Shown: positions 16,905 to 26,184 of the stretch, piece after piece
Layout of the letters: each line of letters opens with the position of its first letter
Position numbering within the stretch: the stretch's first letter is position 1
Origin: Bacteroidales bacterium UBA5281
GTDB lineage: Bacteria > Bacteroidota > Bacteroidia > Bacteroidales > Lentimicrobiaceae
DNA: 61,754 bases
Direction of reading: 5' to 3'
NCBI GenBank assembly: GCA_002410555.1
Contig: DHSR01000035.1
Location: 1 to 61,754, forward strand
Program-made: the position numbers and the translations under genes
Notes under the pieces: generated by a model
What the model was told of the DNA's origin: nothing
Database searches by the model: none
The model's input: only the letters and a program-made list of their open reading frames with translations

Positions 16905-18563
16905 TCAAAACTGAAAATAAATAAACGGCTGAAAGCTTGCCGAATATGCCTGATAGCACAATACACCGGTGAATACAGCGGCAATCACTTTTACCGAGAT
17001 GTGGCTTCGGCCATAAAATTCCGCAATGCGGCCTTTGGTGCGATAGGGCAGCCAATGACTGATGTATCCCAGCAGCATCACCATAAATACCAGGCGATAA
17101 GCCATCAGCACATTCAGGGCATTGCCCCAGTCCATGTTACCCGCTACCTGATTGTACCACTGCTCAATATGTTCCATACTTTCGCCCCGGAAGTAAATCC
17201 GTGTAAAGGTGATGAAAGTGAAGGTTAGCGCTATTTTCCAGATGACCGAAATGCGGTTGTTCACCTTTTCCCACGGACTAATCCGGCGCCAGTATTTATA
17301 AAAAACAATTCCAAGACCATTCAGTCCACCCCAGATTACAAACTTCCACGAAGCGCCATGCCACAAACCGCCAATCAGCATGGTAAGCATAATGTTGATA
17401 TTGGTGATGATGTTGCGGTTTACAGATGGGATAAAATATGCGAGCACCGATGAAATTACCACCAGTCCGGCTACAATCAATGTTATGGTAAGACTGGCAA
17501 AAGCGATAAGCATACCGCCAATAATGATGCCGGTGAACACAAACGAAGTTACAGAACCTTTGCGGTTTCCGCCAAGAGGAATATAGAGGTAATCCTTAAG
17601 AAATGAAGAGAGTGAGATGTGCCAACGTTTCCAGAAATCACCGCAGTTCAGTGCTTTGTAAGGCGAATTAAAATTTTCGGGCAGGCGGAAGCCCATCAGC
17701 AGGGCAAGGCCTATGGCAATATCGGTATAACCGGAAAAATCACCATAAATCTGCAATGAGTAGCCAATCATTGCCATGATATTGGTGAAGCCTGAGAACA
17801 TGGAAGGCGCATCAAACACTTTATCCAGAAAGTGCATGGCAATGTAATCGGCGAAAATCATTTTCTTGATCAATCCCTTTAGGATCATCAGGGTACCCAT
17901 GTTGAAATCGGCCCGGCTGATGCGGGTTTCGCGGTGGCTTTGAGGGATAAACTCACCTGCCCGCACAATAGGACCGGCCACCAATTGTGGGAAGAAAGTC
18001 ACGAAAAAACCAAAGTCAACCACCGATTTAACCGGTTTAAGCTTTTCACGGTAAATATCCACACAATAAGTGATGGTTTGGAAGGTGAAAAACGAAATTC
18101 CGACGGGAAGAATGATTTTGTTCACCGTAAAATAGGTGCTCCGGCTCAGGCTGTTGCCCCATTCGGCCAGCCAGTGGTTTACCTGAAAACTGGTATTAAA
18201 AATATAATTGATGGAATCGGTAATAAAATATGCATACTTAAAGTAACCTAAAATCAATAAGTTAAGCGTTACGCTCAGCGAAAGCAGAGCAAGCTTCAGG
18301 GTTTTGGTCCTGCTTTTAAAAATCCACCAACCAATGCCATAATTGGTAAGGGTCGTAAAAACGAGCAATCCCACAAAAACGCCCGAGGTCTTGTAATAGA
18401 AGAAAAGCGAAACCAATAGCAGATAAGCGTTTCTTATGTTTTTACGGCTGTAAACGAGTGCAAACCCTAAATAAATAATGGCAAAGAAAATCCAGAAGCT
18501 GGCCTGGGTAAAAATCAGCGGAAAGGCTTCCGAAAAGGTAAATATCTCCTGCAGCCTATTCAT
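16905..18563 (-). CDS. MBOAT family O-acyltransferase (AlgI/PatA-like)
   Basis: A 552-residue inner-membrane protein with about 12 hydrophobic segments. MBOAT landmarks are FTFQTITYCVDIYR, TFFPQLVAGPIVR, FSGYTDIAIGLALLMGF, FWKRWHISLSSF, and the catalytic-His segment GGLWHGASWKFVIWGG near residue 400. Such proteins pass acyl (usually acetyl) groups across the membrane to surface polysaccharide or peptidoglycan. The start overlaps the stop of the upstream SGNH hydrolase by 8 bases, and two SGNH proteins precede it. This points to a three-gene polymer O-acetylation unit. The polymer is not identifiable from this window. Confidence 0.92.
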   Translation of the reverse strand: MNRLQEIFTFSEAFPLIFTQASFWIFFAIIYLGFALVYSRKNIRNAYLLLVSLFFYYKTSGVFVGLLVFTTLTNYGIGWWIFKSRTKTLKLALLSLSVTLNLLILGYFKYAYFITDSINYIFNTSFQVNHWLAEWGNSLSRSTYFTVNKIILPVGISFFTFQTITYCVDIYREKLKPVKSVVDFGFFVTFFPQLVAGPIVRAGEFIPQSHRETRISRADFNMGTLMILKGLIKKMIFADYIAMHFLDKVFDAPSMFSGFTNIMAMIGYSLQIYGDFSGYTDIAIGLALLMGFRLPENFNSPYKALNCGDFWKRWHISLSSFLKDYLYIPLGGNRKGSVTSFVFTGIIIGGMLIAFASLTITLIVAGLVVISSVLAYFIPSVNRNIITNINIMLTMLIGGLWHGASWKFVIWGGLNGLGIVFYKYWRRISPWEKVNNRISVIWKIALTFTFITFTRIYFRGESMEHIEQWYNQVAGNMDWGNALNVLMAYRLVFMVMLLGYISHWLPYRTKGRIAEFYGRSHISVKVIAAVFTGVLCYQAYSASFQPFIYFQF

Positions 18564-19845
18564 TTTTGCGAATTATGGAATTCAATACCTCTCCCGCCTC
18601 ATATCCGCAGGTTTTTTCCCATTGTGTAGCCAGCGCCTTCAATAACAGATCAGCTTTTATGCTGTACCCCATAGATGTAAAGTGTATTCTGTCGCGTGGC
18701 ATCCATTTTTTATGGTACCATTTCTGAGAAGATCCCAAACCGCCCATAATAGCATAAAAATCCCATACAGCCATTTGATGTTTCCGGGCCAGACGATGAA
18801 TGATGGACTGCTGGATGCGGGTGTTTTTATTGGCATTTTTCCGCTTGTAGTAGGAATCGTTGGGTACAGTAAGCAATACGGCACAATCTGGGTTTACACG
18901 AAGGATCATTTGTAAAAAAGAATTGTAATAAGCTTCAAACTTCAATGAGTCAAAATCAGGAGTATAAGCATCGTTTGTACCGATAGAAATAATGAAAAGA
19001 TCGGGCTTGTAGAGTGAGAGTTGTTGTTCAAAGGCAATACAACGACTGTACGATTCAAAACTGGCACCATTCACCCCAATGGAAGTATATTCCACCCCTG
19101 AATGATTGTTCATTAACTCAAAACCCATCAGTTTGAATTGTGGGTTTCCGGTGGAATCGGTGCGTCGGATTTCAAGCTCAAGTGTTTCCGTTTCTTTGTC
19201 CAGTTGAAATTCAACAAATCCGGCCAGCGTATCCCGGTATTCGCTCACAATAAAGTTAAGTGAATCGGATACCCGAATGCAGTAGGCGGCAGGAAGAGCA
19301 TCATAAAATATCCGGATCCGGTCAAACATATAGGGCTGAAGGGTATAATTTTTATAATTGGCAGCGATTCGCAAGGTATCAATGGTATCGGTTAACGTCA
19401 CGGTAATGCCTGAAAGCCCCCAAATTGAATGCTCATTCCTAACAGAGCTTCTAAAACGCTCCCAGCGCCGCTTGTTGCCTTCAATCCGGTAATTCAAGGG
19501 GTTGTTGGTTGAAGCCAGATGAAAAGGAAATATGAAGCCACGTTGCGCCTGGGCAGTTATATTCATGTTATGGAGGTAAGTGCGCAACTTATTGGAATAA
19601 ATATCAGCCTGAATGTGGGAGCCTCCAATATGGAAGATATGCACCTTCGTATTTTCGCCACGATAAACGCTGTCTAACTTATCAAAAAAATGAATAAACG
19701 CCTGAGAGGAATCCGCATAAGCAAGCTCGTTAAATTTTTCATGAATCAGGCTGCTGTCGGCAGAGCGAATACTATCGAGCACGTATTTCTGAGCATTCAG
19801 CGAAAGCGCAATAAAGAACAGTAGGAGGGAGGCAGATATTTTCAT
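18556..19845 (-). CDS. SGNH/GDSL-type hydrolase with altered block I
   Basis: A 429-residue exported protein (signal peptide to about residue 18) of the SGNH hydrolase fold. Block I reads HIGGSHIQAD near residue 72, where GDSL proteins usually have GDSH or GDSQ; the Ser remains but the Asp is Gly. Block III is ISIGTNDAYTP and block V is DRIHFTSMGY, keeping the Asp/His pair. It overlaps the upstream SGNH gene by 4 bases (ATGA) and the MBOAT gene by 8. It probably completes acetyl transfer to or from a periplasmic polymer. AlgJ/AlgX- and PatB-like proteins play this role in other systems. Confidence 0.8.
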   Translation of the reverse strand: MKISASLLLFFIALSLNAQKYVLDSIRSADSSLIHEKFNELAYADSSQAFIHFFDKLDSVYRGENTKVHIFHIGGSHIQADIYSNKLRTYLHNMNITAQAQRGFIFPFHLASTNNPLNYRIEGNKRRWERFRSSVRNEHSIWGLSGITVTLTDTIDTLRIAANYKNYTLQPYMFDRIRIFYDALPAAYCIRVSDSLNFIVSEYRDTLAGFVEFQLDKETETLELEIRRTDSTGNPQFKLMGFELMNNHSGVEYTSIGVNGASFESYSRCIAFEQQLSLYKPDLFIISIGTNDAYTPDFDSLKFEAYYNSFLQMILRVNPDCAVLLTVPNDSYYKRKNANKNTRIQQSIIHRLARKHQMAVWDFYAIMGGLGSSQKWYHKKWMPRDRIHFTSMGYSIKADLLLKALATQWEKTCGYEAGEVLNSIIRKNE

Positions 19846-21272
19846 CGGGAAAGGTCGAGATAAAGGGCATTAAAAAACAACTCGGAAATGATGCGCGAAC
19901 CTTTGGGGGAGAAATGGGTATAATCGGTGGAGGCCAGTTCTTGTTCCACCCAATATTGCATGGAATTTTCGCCTCCCATGGCTTCAAACATACTCCAATA
20001 GGCTACATCATTGGCTAAACAGCGCTCTTTCAGTTGTTGGTCGAGATAGGGGAGAAGCGGGTAAGTGGTATAATTTCCATTCACTAAAGTGCTCATATCG
20101 CCCGGTCCAATGAATAGAAATACCGCTTCAGGCATGCGTTTGCGCAACCAACTGATGTGGCCTGTCAAATACCGGCTGTAGTTCATCACACCAAGTGAAT
20201 CTTTGATGTAAGGCACGGTGTTGCCACCGTATTGTAAAATGACCACCTTCGGATCAAGTTTTGCCGCCATTATGTTGAAACCCGAAGCATTCATTTTGCT
20301 GAAAATAGTTCCGGAAGCTCCCCGCATGGCGATGTTATCTAACTGAATACCACTTTCACCATCCAGCGTAAGCCCATAAAAATCTGGACTTATTGTGCCT
20401 GAAAGTTCTATGTGGACTTCGCCCGGCGTGCTACCCGTAACGATCTCAAAACAATGGTAAGCACCATCAGCAATCAGGGTACTTTCTTTTATCAGCTCAC
20501 CATTGACAAAAACCCCAACCTCCACAGGCACCAAAGCATTACCATAATGTAAGCCAATGTGATTGAACTGTTTGAGCCGCGAAAAAGATTTGCCTGACGG
20601 CCTGATGGTGATTCCTGCGGTGAACAGGGGCAAAGGTTCGGTTTTCGTACTGTCTTCACTCACAATTTCAATTGGCGTAAACCTCGAAACAGAGGCATAA
20701 ACCCCGTAATTCATGTCTGCCAGTTTAACCTGAGTGGGATCGAATATGGCATACCGCAGCCAGTTTCCGGTAACAGTGATTTCTGCAGCGAGTTGTTCAT
20801 ATACCTGCTTTATGGGCAGAAAACCAGGCCCGCTACCCCCATATATACCTTGCAGCCGGTTGCGCAGGTAGCCCGAAATGCGGTCACCCTCCAGTTGCGA
20901 ATCACCATAATGTAATATGCGGCAACGGCCACTTTCCAGATATGCATGTAATTCATTTACATAGGTTTCTTTATGCTCCGGCCAGGAAATGCGAAGCAGG
21001 CGCGCCGTATCTATTTTTGAAAAATCAGGGATAACCGGCATGAATTCTTCTTCAGGCAACACAGCTTCAATAGCATGCACTATGCTGTCGGCCAATAGGT
21101 TGGCTTCAGCTTTTTCTTGCTGAAGAAACCCCGATGTAGTCGGATATTTTATCTTAAACCCGGGTAACTCAATGCCACTGCTTACTCCACGGTCGGAGGT
21201 GCTGAATACCGAGATCAGCAATAACAACCCAAGGACAGTGAAAATAAATAAGGCAATTTTTCCGGGGCGCAT
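19842..21272 (-). CDS. SGNH/GDSL-type hydrolase
   Basis: A 476-residue protein with an N-terminal membrane anchor (IALFIFTVLGLLLLISVF). Block I is HYGDSQLEGDRISG near residue 119 with an intact GDS. A block III-like VVILQYGGNTV and block V-like DYTHFSPKGS near 455 supply the other catalytic positions. Between them lies a carbohydrate-binding-like beta insert. It is the first gene of the SGNH-SGNH-MBOAT unit and starts 14 bases after the deacylase stop, so the transcript may also include 21287-21790. Its role is most likely acetyl transfer in the envelope. Confidence 0.8.
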   Translation of the reverse strand: MRPGKIALFIFTVLGLLLLISVFSTSDRGVSSGIELPGFKIKYPTTSGFLQQEKAEANLLADSIVHAIEAVLPEEEFMPVIPDFSKIDTARLLRISWPEHKETYVNELHAYLESGRCRILHYGDSQLEGDRISGYLRNRLQGIYGGSGPGFLPIKQVYEQLAAEITVTGNWLRYAIFDPTQVKLADMNYGVYASVSRFTPIEIVSEDSTKTEPLPLFTAGITIRPSGKSFSRLKQFNHIGLHYGNALVPVEVGVFVNGELIKESTLIADGAYHCFEIVTGSTPGEVHIELSGTISPDFYGLTLDGESGIQLDNIAMRGASGTIFSKMNASGFNIMAAKLDPKVVILQYGGNTVPYIKDSLGVMNYSRYLTGHISWLRKRMPEAVFLFIGPGDMSTLVNGNYTTYPLLPYLDQQLKERCLANDVAYWSMFEAMGGENSMQYWVEQELASTDYTHFSPKGSRIISELFFNALYLDLSR

Positions 21273-21286
21273 GGATAGTCAGTAGC

Positions 21287-21790
21287 TTAAAGGTCGTCGT
21301 ATAACCGGATAAATTCGTAGCTGTTTCCCATGGCTTCAAGGAAATTGATAAAATCGCTGAAAGCAATGACCAGTGAAGCGGTATTCAGATTGGGATGGAA
21401 ACTTATTTTGGGCAATTTTTTCAGGTGTTCGTCCAGAAAAAGATGCACATGGTGTTGCTCGTCATGAATCAATCCAAAAGGAGAGACCGAACCAGGCGAT
21501 AAACCAAGGTATTTTTGCATCCGTTGCTCTGAGGCAAAACTCAGCTTTCCCTGTTTCAGGCGCTTTTCCAGATCGTGAATGGCTAAGTTCTGCAGGTGGT
21601 CAAAGATTACCAGATAGTGCCGGTTTCCTTTATGGTTTCTGAAAAACAGGTTTTTACAGTGAGTGGTTTCCTCAATGTCTTTCCAGTATTGCACTGCAAT
21701 TTCGATGGTAGGTGCAGCCGGATGCTCATAATATTCAAAAGGAATACGAAGTTCTTCCAGTTTGCGGTAGAGTAGGGGGTCGCCGTTCAT
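21287..21790 (-). CDS. YbaK/ProX-type prolyl-tRNA deacylase domain protein
   Basis: A 167-residue stand-alone editing domain. Family features are YYEHPAAPTIEIA near residue 20, the conserved Lys in HCKNLFFRN (about 46), FASEQRMQKYLGLSPGSVSPFGL (split at residues 85-107), and HHVHLFLDEHL. Relatives hydrolyse Ala mischarged on tRNA-Pro (PrdX/ProXp-ala). It is complete and of normal length. It sits between gltX and the SGNH genes, all on the minus strand, with a 248-base simple-sequence gap to gltX. Confidence 0.88.
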   Translation of the reverse strand: MNGDPLLYRKLEELRIPFEYYEHPAAPTIEIAVQYWKDIEETTHCKNLFFRNHKGNRHYLVIFDHLQNLAIHDLEKRLKQGKLSFASEQRMQKYLGLSPGSVSPFGLIHDEQHHVHLFLDEHLKKLPKISFHPNLNTASLVIAFSDFINFLEAMGNSYEFIRLYDDL

Positions 21791-21989
21791 TTTTTTGTTT
21801 ACTATTTGTTCATAAAAGTGGGCCGAGGGGCAAGGGACGTTGATCCCTGTCTTTTATCTCTTTCCCGCTCCGATAGCTACAGGATTCAACCAACCACCAT
21901 AAAAAATCCTTCATCCCAAAATTTTATTTTCTTCTTATCTCCATGTCCCTTTGTCATATTAATCGAAGTAGGATTTTCGGGCACAACAA

Positions 21990-22037
21990 ACCTTCCCTCG
22001 TCCCTTCTTCAGTGTCCCTCGTCCCCTTTTTAGCATC
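21990..22037. repeat. Polypyrimidine simple-sequence tract (CCCTCGTCCC-like)
   Basis: Between gltX and the deacylase gene the plus strand reads CCCTCGTCCC twice, separated by TTCTTCAGTGT. On the minus strand this is the polypurine GGGACGAGGG type seen at 51.2 and 61.6 kb. A shorter GGGGCAAGGGACG lies at 21827-21839. Confidence 0.5.
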
Positions 22038-22038
22038 C

Positions 22039-23559
22039 CTATTCCACCAATCTTGATAATGCATTTTGCAGTCTGGCAATAACCTCCTTCTTCCCCAACG
22101 TTGACGCAATGGCTGCCACGCCAGGACCAAAGCTCCCACCGACCAGAACAAGCCGCAGGGTATTCATTACCTGACCCATGCCAAAGCCTTTGCTCTGAAT
22201 CCATGCTTTCAGCGAACCATCCAGGTTTTCAGAGGAAAAATCGGTTTGTTTTTCAAAAAATGCGATTAAATCGTTTAGCATAGCCGGGGTTTCCGGTTTC
22301 CAGAATTTCTGTCTTACTTTTTCGTCATAAGATTCCGGTGCTACAAAAAAGAAGTGCGACTGCTCCCATAAATCGGGGATGAGTACGACGCGTTCCTTTA
22401 CCAGCCCGGCCACATTAATCAGAAAACTCATTTCGAAAGACAATCCTATTTCTGCCAATATCTTCTTTAGCAACCCGGCGACTTCTTCATCGGCCAATTG
22501 TGAAAGGTAATGGTGGTTGAACCATTTGGCTTTTTCTGGATCGAATTTCGAACCCGATTTACCCACTCTTTCGAGGGAAAACGTTTCAACCAGTTCATCC
22601 ATGCTGAAAACTTCCTGTTCGGTACCGGGATTCCAGCCCAGCAAAGCCAGCATATTTACAAACGCATCGGGCAGGTAGCCCGATTCACGATATCCGGAAG
22701 AAACCTCTCCGGTTTTTGGATCGGCCCATTGTAGTGGAAATACCGGAAAGCCCAGGCGGTCGCCATCGCGCTTGCTCAGTTTGCCATTGCCATCTGGCTT
22801 CAGCAACAGTGGTAAGTGGGCAAACAAAGGTGGTTCCCATCCCAAATATTTATATAGCAGCACATGCAACGGGGCAGAGGGCAACCACTCTTCACCACGG
22901 ATTACATGGCTGATTTCCATCAAATGGTCATCTACGATATTGGCCAGATGATAAGTCGGCATTCCGTCCGATTTAAACAGCACTTTATCATCAAGACGTG
23001 AAGAATCCACCAAAACCTCTCCCCGGATCAGGTCATTGACCACCACTTCCTCGTTCTCTGGAATCAGAATCCGAATCACGTAGGACTCACCCGAATCAAG
23101 CCTTTGCTGCGTTTCGGCAGCATTCAGCGTAAGTGAGTTCAACATTTCCCCGCGGGTAAATGCATCGTATTGAGGGGTAGCTACACCTTTGGCTTTCAGT
23201 CGCTCACGCATCTGCTCCAGCTCTTCGGGCGTATCAAAAGCATAGTAAGCTTTTCCTTCGGCAATCAGTTGATCGGCATATTGCTTATATATTTCCTGAC
23301 GTTCGCTCTGACGATAAGGGGCATGTGGCCCATCTTTTCCCACACCTTCATCATAATGAATACCGCACCAGTTCAGGGCTTCAATGATATATTCTTCGGC
23401 TCCGGGGACGAATCGCGCTTGATCGGTATCTTCTATGCGAAGCAAAAACTTTCCGTTGTGCCTGCGGGCAAAAAGGTAATTGTATAAAGCGGTGCGCACA
23501 CCACCAATATGCAGCGGCCCGGTGGGGCTGGGGGCAAATCTTACGCGGACTTCTTTCAT
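22039..23559 (-). CDS. gltX: Glutamyl-tRNA synthetase (GluRS)
   Basis: A 506-residue class Ic synthetase that charges tRNA-Glu. It begins FAPSPTGPLHIGG with the class I motif HIGG at 17-20, and the KMSKS-loop equivalent KLSKRDGD is near 261-268. The length is normal. It is discriminating by context, because a separate GlnRS is encoded at the start of the window. The ATG is preceded by a perfect TATATTTG -7 element. It is the first gene before the deacylase and SGNH genes on the minus strand, though a 248-base gap suggests a separate transcript. Confidence 0.97.
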   Translation of the reverse strand: MKEVRVRFAPSPTGPLHIGGVRTALYNYLFARRHNGKFLLRIEDTDQARFVPGAEEYIIEALNWCGIHYDEGVGKDGPHAPYRQSERQEIYKQYADQLIAEGKAYYAFDTPEELEQMRERLKAKGVATPQYDAFTRGEMLNSLTLNAAETQQRLDSGESYVIRILIPENEEVVVNDLIRGEVLVDSSRLDDKVLFKSDGMPTYHLANIVDDHLMEISHVIRGEEWLPSAPLHVLLYKYLGWEPPLFAHLPLLLKPDGNGKLSKRDGDRLGFPVFPLQWADPKTGEVSSGYRESGYLPDAFVNMLALLGWNPGTEQEVFSMDELVETFSLERVGKSGSKFDPEKAKWFNHHYLSQLADEEVAGLLKKILAEIGLSFEMSFLINVAGLVKERVVLIPDLWEQSHFFFVAPESYDEKVRQKFWKPETPAMLNDLIAFFEKQTDFSSENLDGSLKAWIQSKGFGMGQVMNTLRLVLVGGSFGPGVAAIASTLGKKEVIARLQNALSRLVE

Positions 23560-23579
23560 GATTAAAGGTTAAAACACTG

Positions 23580-23587
23580 CAAATATA
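23580..23587 (-). promoter_or_regulatory. gltX -7 promoter element
   Basis: TATATTTG on the minus strand, 20 bases before the gltX ATG, matches TAnnTTTG. No clear -33 was found. Confidence 0.5.
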
Positions 23588-23730
23588 CTAATTCAACCTT
23601 TAGCAGATAGTAAAGCAGAAGTTATGGATGTTGATATCTTCTGCTTCGTATTAAACTTAAAGAATAATTGTTAATTTTGTTAGCCTGGTTAATAATTTAA
23701 TCTCTGAGACCACTCCGAATAAGTAAAAGA

Positions 23731-23893
23731 AAAAGAATGCCACTAAGATCGGCCTTCGCTACCTTGCGGCTGGCAGGCACTAAGAAATCAAGGTTCACAA
23801 AGAATTGTAAATAAGAATATTAAATTCAGAAATTCTTTGAGCCTGCCTGCATACTCTTGCGGTCAGGCCTTTGTGGCGAAAATGCTTTATTCG
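23731..23893. repeat. ACTAAG/CTTTG intergenic repeat, copy 3, with long hairpin
   Basis: GGCAGGC (23772-23778) pairs with GCCTGCC (23841-23847), and inside it CAAAGAATT (23798-23806) pairs with AATTCTTTG (23831-23839). Flanking words GCCACTAAG and CCTTTGTGGCG resemble the copies at 14.1 and 15.0 kb. It fills the spacer before the cyclase gene; the rest of that spacer has no gene. Confidence 0.5.
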
Positions 23894-23943
23894 GAAAGGC
23901 TCATCTCTTATTTGTTTAAAGTAGAAAAGCTTACTCAGTCATC

Positions 23944-26037
23944 ATGAAAAATATAAAAATTCCCAGGTATAAAGTTGGCCGGATTTACCTGTTGCCTTTA
24001 CTTATGTATTTCATGCTGGTGCTTCCTTTATTGTTTTTTATGGCCTTTAAGGGATTTCCTGAATTGAGCAAACGCACAGGCTTTAGAGAACAAATATCCG
24101 ACACTGTTCAGACTATCCCGAACAAAATCCCCCTTGATGCAGATAGTTCCATCAGTGGTGTAATATCCACCGAAGAGAATAACATCGATACCGCCTTTTT
24201 TGATGCGGAAAGTCTCAGCTTTAAGTACAAATATGAGCCGGATCCGGAAAGCCGTGGTGGTGCATCAGGAACGCTTTCCAATTTATTTAATATCTTGGTT
24301 CTCATTACGCCTTTTGTTGGATTTGCAGTAAACATTCCATTTAAAAGATATTTTAAGCGGAAACGCAAGGGAAAGGTCATTTCTCCCCGTTTATATCGCT
24401 TTTGCCGGAAATATATTTTAAAAACCCCTTTGCTCAATAGCGGTATCGTATTTATTGCTTTTACGGTGGTTCACATGATCATGATCTATACATTGATTTT
24501 TCCGGAACAAGCCCTGGATGCCGTTACACAGCGCATGTTGACCAATTTCCTTTTTGTATCTGTAGTGGCTTCAATGCTCACCGTATTATTTATCTATTTC
24601 TGGCAAAAACACCTGGTTCACATCCGATATTTAGAACACATCTTTACGCCTGCTGAACTTCAGAAAAGAATATTTGGACGGCGTACAGGTAAAATAAGAA
24701 ACCGGCTTTACATTGCGAGTGCCATGACTACCCTCTTTCCGCTAACCATTGTAATACTTTATCTTCTCCTTAGCCTGACCCCGGTTTCAGATCTTAAAAA
24801 CCCAACTCCAAATGAGATGCGTGTAGTACTTGGAAGTATAGTAGATTTAATGGGTCCGGTAGACGATTTTTCGGAAGAAGGGTTCAATGATCTTTACTAT
24901 ATTCCTGCCATAGACAATACGTTGATGTTTTTTGGTATTTTAAGTGGTATTCTGGTTTCATTCATTTATATTTTATTTTTTGTAAACTGGTCAACACAGG
25001 GCATCGTAAAACCGGTGAATGATCTGGTAAGAAGTATGTTAAAAACAGGGGAGGGGCTAACAGGGCATTACACTTTGGTTCGTACCAATGATGAAGTGGG
25101 CATTATGTCAGAAAGCTACAATGTAATGAGCGCCCAGTTGAGCGAATATATAACCCATATATCGCGCCTGAATGAGGCCTATTTCAGGTTTGTTCCCCGG
25201 CAGTTTCTTGACTTTCTCGACAAAAAGGATATCGTGGATATTCAATTGGGTGATCAGGTTCAAAAAGAGATGACCGTGATGTTTTCAGATATACGCGGGT
25301 TTACGGAATTGTCAGAATCCATGACACCCAAAGAAAATTTTGATTTCATCAATCATTATCTGGGTTACATGGAACCCATCATCAGGAATAACAATGGCTT
25401 TATTGATAAATTTATAGGAGATGCCATAATGGCCTTATTTCACGATAAGGCAGATAATGCATTGAATGCAGCCATACAAATGCGTAAAATGCTCAAGCAA
25501 TTTAATACAGACCGTATTGAGCAAGGATTGCCACCCATTGATTCGGGCATAGGCATGCATACCGGCAATCTGATGTTGGGTGTGGTTGGAGGAGAAGGAC
25601 GCATGGATGGCACCGTTATTTCTGATGCCGTAAACCTGGCGGCGCGTCTGGAAGGCCTTACCAAAATTTACCAGTCCTCCATCATACTCAGCGAAGATAC
25701 CCTGATTAAGTTGGAAAACCCGGCAGCATATCATTTTCGATTTCTTGATATCGCCCGGGTAAAGGGCAAGAAGGAAGCCGTATATATGTTCGAGCTACTT
25801 GATGGCGATCCTGACGATATAAAAACCCTCAAAATAGCTTCTATGCCGCTGTATAGCAAAGCAATAGAAAGTTATAAGAACAAGCAGTTTGAAGAGGCAG
25901 AAAAATTGTTTTCACAGGTACTTGCGCTTAACCCCGATGATGCAGCCGCCCTCTTTTATATAAACAGGTGTCGCAACTTCAGGCAGAAAGGAATAGCTGA
26001 TGATTGGAGCGGTATAGAGGTTTTTGATGCCAAATAA
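23944..26037 (+). CDS. Membrane adenylate cyclase (class III) with HAMP and TPR
   Basis: A 697-residue inner-membrane signalling enzyme. Hydrophobic segments occur near residues 9-30, 113-132, 168-190, 200-222, 258-280 and 325-350. A HAMP domain follows (ending DEVGIMSESYNVM, about 380-395), then a class III cyclase domain from about 440. Metal-binding aspartates are Asp449 (FSDIRGFT) and Asp493 (FIGDAIM), and Lys489 just before is the purine-specifying Lys of adenylate cyclases. GTVISDAVNLAARLEG completes the site. The C terminus (from 635) is TPR-like, with EEAEKLFSQVLALNPDDAAA. It should make cAMP in response to a membrane signal. It is monocistronic as far as I can see. Confidence 0.93.
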   Translation: MKNIKIPRYKVGRIYLLPLLMYFMLVLPLLFFMAFKGFPELSKRTGFREQISDTVQTIPNKIPLDADSSISGVISTEENNIDTAFFDAESLSFKYKYEPDPESRGGASGTLSNLFNILVLITPFVGFAVNIPFKRYFKRKRKGKVISPRLYRFCRKYILKTPLLNSGIVFIAFTVVHMIMIYTLIFPEQALDAVTQRMLTNFLFVSVVASMLTVLFIYFWQKHLVHIRYLEHIFTPAELQKRIFGRRTGKIRNRLYIASAMTTLFPLTIVILYLLLSLTPVSDLKNPTPNEMRVVLGSIVDLMGPVDDFSEEGFNDLYYIPAIDNTLMFFGILSGILVSFIYILFFVNWSTQGIVKPVNDLVRSMLKTGEGLTGHYTLVRTNDEVGIMSESYNVMSAQLSEYITHISRLNEAYFRFVPRQFLDFLDKKDIVDIQLGDQVQKEMTVMFSDIRGFTELSESMTPKENFDFINHYLGYMEPIIRNNNGFIDKFIGDAIMALFHDKADNALNAAIQMRKMLKQFNTDRIEQGLPPIDSGIGMHTGNLMLGVVGGEGRMDGTVISDAVNLAARLEGLTKIYQSSIILSEDTLIKLENPAAYHFRFLDIARVKGKKEAVYMFELLDGDPDDIKTLKIASMPLYSKAIESYKNKQFEEAEKLFSQVLALNPDDAAALFYINRCRNFRQKGIADDWSGIEVFDAK

Positions 26038-26089
26038 GCGTCATTATAGTCATGAAGATGGTCTATCAATAGTTACTTCAGTGGAGCAG

Positions 26090-26121
26090 TTGATTTACAA
26101 TGCATTTAATGGTTAATTTTG
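26090..26121 (+). promoter_or_regulatory. Promoter of the DUF4175 gene
   Basis: TTG at 26090-26092, 21 bases, then TAATTTTG at 26114-26121, a perfect -7. It predicts transcription from about 26128, so the start codon must be ATG 26185. Confidence 0.6.
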
Positions 26122-26184
26122 CAACCACTCGCAAAACATTGGAAAACAGAATACGTTATACTTTTAACCTGTTTTACGCTAAAA

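Noticed and set aside
26119..26184. TTG start adding 22 residues to the DUF4175 protein
   Set aside because: It lies within a perfect -7 element and gives an unlikely N terminus.
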